Shown here: positions 62,971-64,000 of the stretch, piece after piece
Layout: every line of letters begins with the position of its first letter
How positions within the stretch are numbered: position 1 is the stretch's first letter
Source of the DNA: Bacteroidota bacterium
GTDB lineage: Bacteria > Bacteroidota > Bacteroidia > UBA4408
Length of the DNA stretch: 64,000 bases
NCBI GenBank assembly: GCA_016721765.1
Contig: JADKHO010000001.1
Location: 310,001-374,000 of the forward strand
Direction of reading: 5' to 3'
Notes under the pieces: generated by a model
The model's database searches: none
Seen by the model: the letters and a program-made list of their open reading frames with translations, nothing else
What the model was told of the DNA's origin: nothing
Translations under genes and position numbers: made by a program

Positions 62971-64000
62971 TTGTTTGATTTCGTTAAGTTAAATGTTATA
63001 TCCGTTGCATTATTCAAACTGTATGTATCAATTGTTTTTGATTCATATCCATAGGATTGAATGTTCACTTTGTATAGGCGATTGGGTCGCGATATAATTA
63101 TTATTTTGCCTGTATTTTGGTTGGATTTGTAGCGGCCTGCAATTTCATTTGTTGCCACATCCGTAAGCACAATTTCCACATTCTTAAGCACTGTATTCGA
63201 TTCATCTTGAACATGCACATTGTATACAGTAAGTATGGCTTTATTATCGTTAAAATAAACCTTGTAAATATCTTGTGAACCATATCCTCCTTCTCGCTCC
63301 GACGACATATAGGCAACTGAACTGTCGGGATTCAACACAAAAAACACATCATCATTTACCGTATTAATTGGACTACCCAAATTTTGAGGCGTGGTAAACG
63401 TTCCGCGTTCATCAAAATTTGATTTAAATACATCGTATCCTCCCATGTTTCTATGCCCTTCGGAACTGAAGTAAAGTGTTTTACCAAGCGCATCCACAAA
63501 TGGTGCATCTTCGTTGTATTCAGTATTCACTGATTCACCAAGGTTTTTAGGAATTCCCCAATTTCCATCAGGAAGTTTTTTCACATAGTACAAATCCTTA
63601 CCCCCATATCCGCCCATGCGGTTGCTCGAAAAAAACACAATGTCATTGTCAACCGAGTAACACGCACTCGACTCAATATAATCTGATGAATTTACATTGA
63701 GTTTTAAAGGAACCGGTTTGCTCCATTTTTTATTAATAAAATTGCTTTCTAAAATGTCTCCGCTTCTTGTATCCTTGCTCGTGCGGTAGAGTAATAATTT
63801 TTCCCCATCCGCCGAAAGGCCTGTGCAGGCATCATGGGTTGGGGTATTGATAAAAGTATCCATCATTTGAGGAACGCTCCAGCCGCTTGCTGTTTTTTGT
63901 GTAATGTAAATATCCTCATAATACTCCCCATACGCATTTAGTTTGGAATGCACTTCATTATTCCTTCTGGAGGTAAACACCATAAATTTTTCATCCGCCG
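62967..64000 (-). CDS. PD40/WD40-like repeat protein of the PorE/OmpA-associated type (partial, N-terminus beyond window)
   Basis: The frame is open to the window edge, so the start is missing. The visible 344 residues contain PD40-type beta-propeller repeats (SADGEKLLLYRTS, DNDIVFFSSNRMGGYGGKDLYYVKK, LGKTLYFSSEGHRNMGGYDVFKS, DSSVAYMSSEREGGYGSQDIYKV) and a C-terminal carboxypeptidase-regulatory-like fold. No OmpA domain is present before the stop. It overlaps the PorP/SprF gene by 4 nt. Confidence 0.88.
   Translation of the reverse strand, partial: ADEKFMVFTSRRNNEVHSKLNAYGEYYEDIYITQKTASGWSVPQMMDTFINTPTHDACTGLSADGEKLLLYRTSKDTRSGDILESNFINKKWSKPVPLKLNVNSSDYIESSACYSVDNDIVFFSSNRMGGYGGKDLYYVKKLPDGNWGIPKNLGESVNTEYNEDAPFVDALGKTLYFSSEGHRNMGGYDVFKSNFDERGTFTTPQNLGSPINTVNDDVFFVLNPDSSVAYMSSEREGGYGSQDIYKVYFNDNKAILTVYNVHVQDESNTVLKNVEIVLTDVATNEIAGRYKSNQNTGKIIIISRPNRLYKVNIQSYGYESKTIDTYSLNNATDITFNLTKSNK

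Overview
The window reads as a contiguous chromosomal segment of a member of the Bacteroidota. The sequence reasons are: two secreted proteins with type IX secretion (T9SS) type A C-terminal sorting domains; a PorP/SprF gene overlapping a PD40-repeat gene at the right edge; several families largely confined to this phylum (DUF3127, DUF3822, bacterial GH3); AT-rich DNA with A-rich leaders in place of Shine-Dalgarno sequences; and promoter elements of the TAnnTTTG type. The order or family cannot be fixed from the sequence alone. Most of the segment is core housekeeping DNA with short accessory islands.

Layout. 1-1837 (minus): an edge-cut Wzz-type chain-length protein behind an EamA transporter. 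1920-9045 (plus): the two subunits of a 3-oxoacid CoA-transferase split by a T9SS cargo gene, then a urate hydroxylase (PuuD)-like membrane cytochrome, murF and a lipoprotein. 9092-12470 (minus): tig-clpP-clpX. 12672-14845 (plus): two small metal-related lipoproteins and a metallo-beta-lactamase/double-rhodanese protein. 14885-20008 (minus): DEAD-box helicase, LysE-type exporter, GH3-family enzyme, and a pseudouridine synthase with a long tail of 27-residue repeats. 20009-20701: gene-free, with two kinds of tandem repeat. 20702-26219: MDR oxidoreductase, NYN-LOTUS protein, glutathione peroxidase, ABC-F ATPase and a Y1 (RAYT-like) transposase. 26250-26545: REP-like hairpin repeats just upstream of that transposase. 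26696-31655: LolC/E-type permease, methyltransferase, rbfA, der, initiator tRNA and era, a ribosome assembly and initiation cluster. 31664-35420: marC, two tiny ORFs, xseA/xseB and a higBA toxin-antitoxin module. 35831-41471: a large T9SS cargo protein, tRNA-Leu, a flavin reductase, a DUF3127 protein with an SSB-like tail, and a MacB-type permease. 41565-44844 (plus): an overlapping chain DUF3822-rsmD-coaD-TlpA, the last frameshifted. 44860-50264 (minus): folA, thyA, a small protein, a nucleoside transporter, a bifunctional nuclease, etfA and etfB. 50483-61943 (plus): pdhB, an antitoxin with a frameshifted VapC, an M2 peptidase, a TlpA-like protein, a barrel-like gene broken by a stop codon, a PhnA-like protein, a pseudouridine synthase, recG and pheT. 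61975-64000 (minus): PorP/SprF and the cut PD40 protein.

Working relations. Tig-ClpP-ClpX is the standard chaperone/protease unit. RbfA, Der, Era, RsmD, the initiator tRNA, two pseudouridine synthases and a DEAD-box helicase serve ribosome maturation and initiation. ThyA and FolA form the dTMP/folate cycle. EtfAB, PdhB and the CoA-transferase belong to aerobic carbon and electron metabolism. The PorP/SprF and PD40 pair belongs to the same secretion and surface system that would handle the two sorting-domain proteins.

No clearly new multi-gene system stands out. The best candidates for follow-up are the RAYT/REP locus, the 27-residue repeat tail, the DUF3127 protein with its SSB-like tip, the gene-free tandem-repeat block, the HigBA operator and possible attC-like site, and a cluster of three broken genes between 44.5 and 56.3 kb that must be separated from assembly error.
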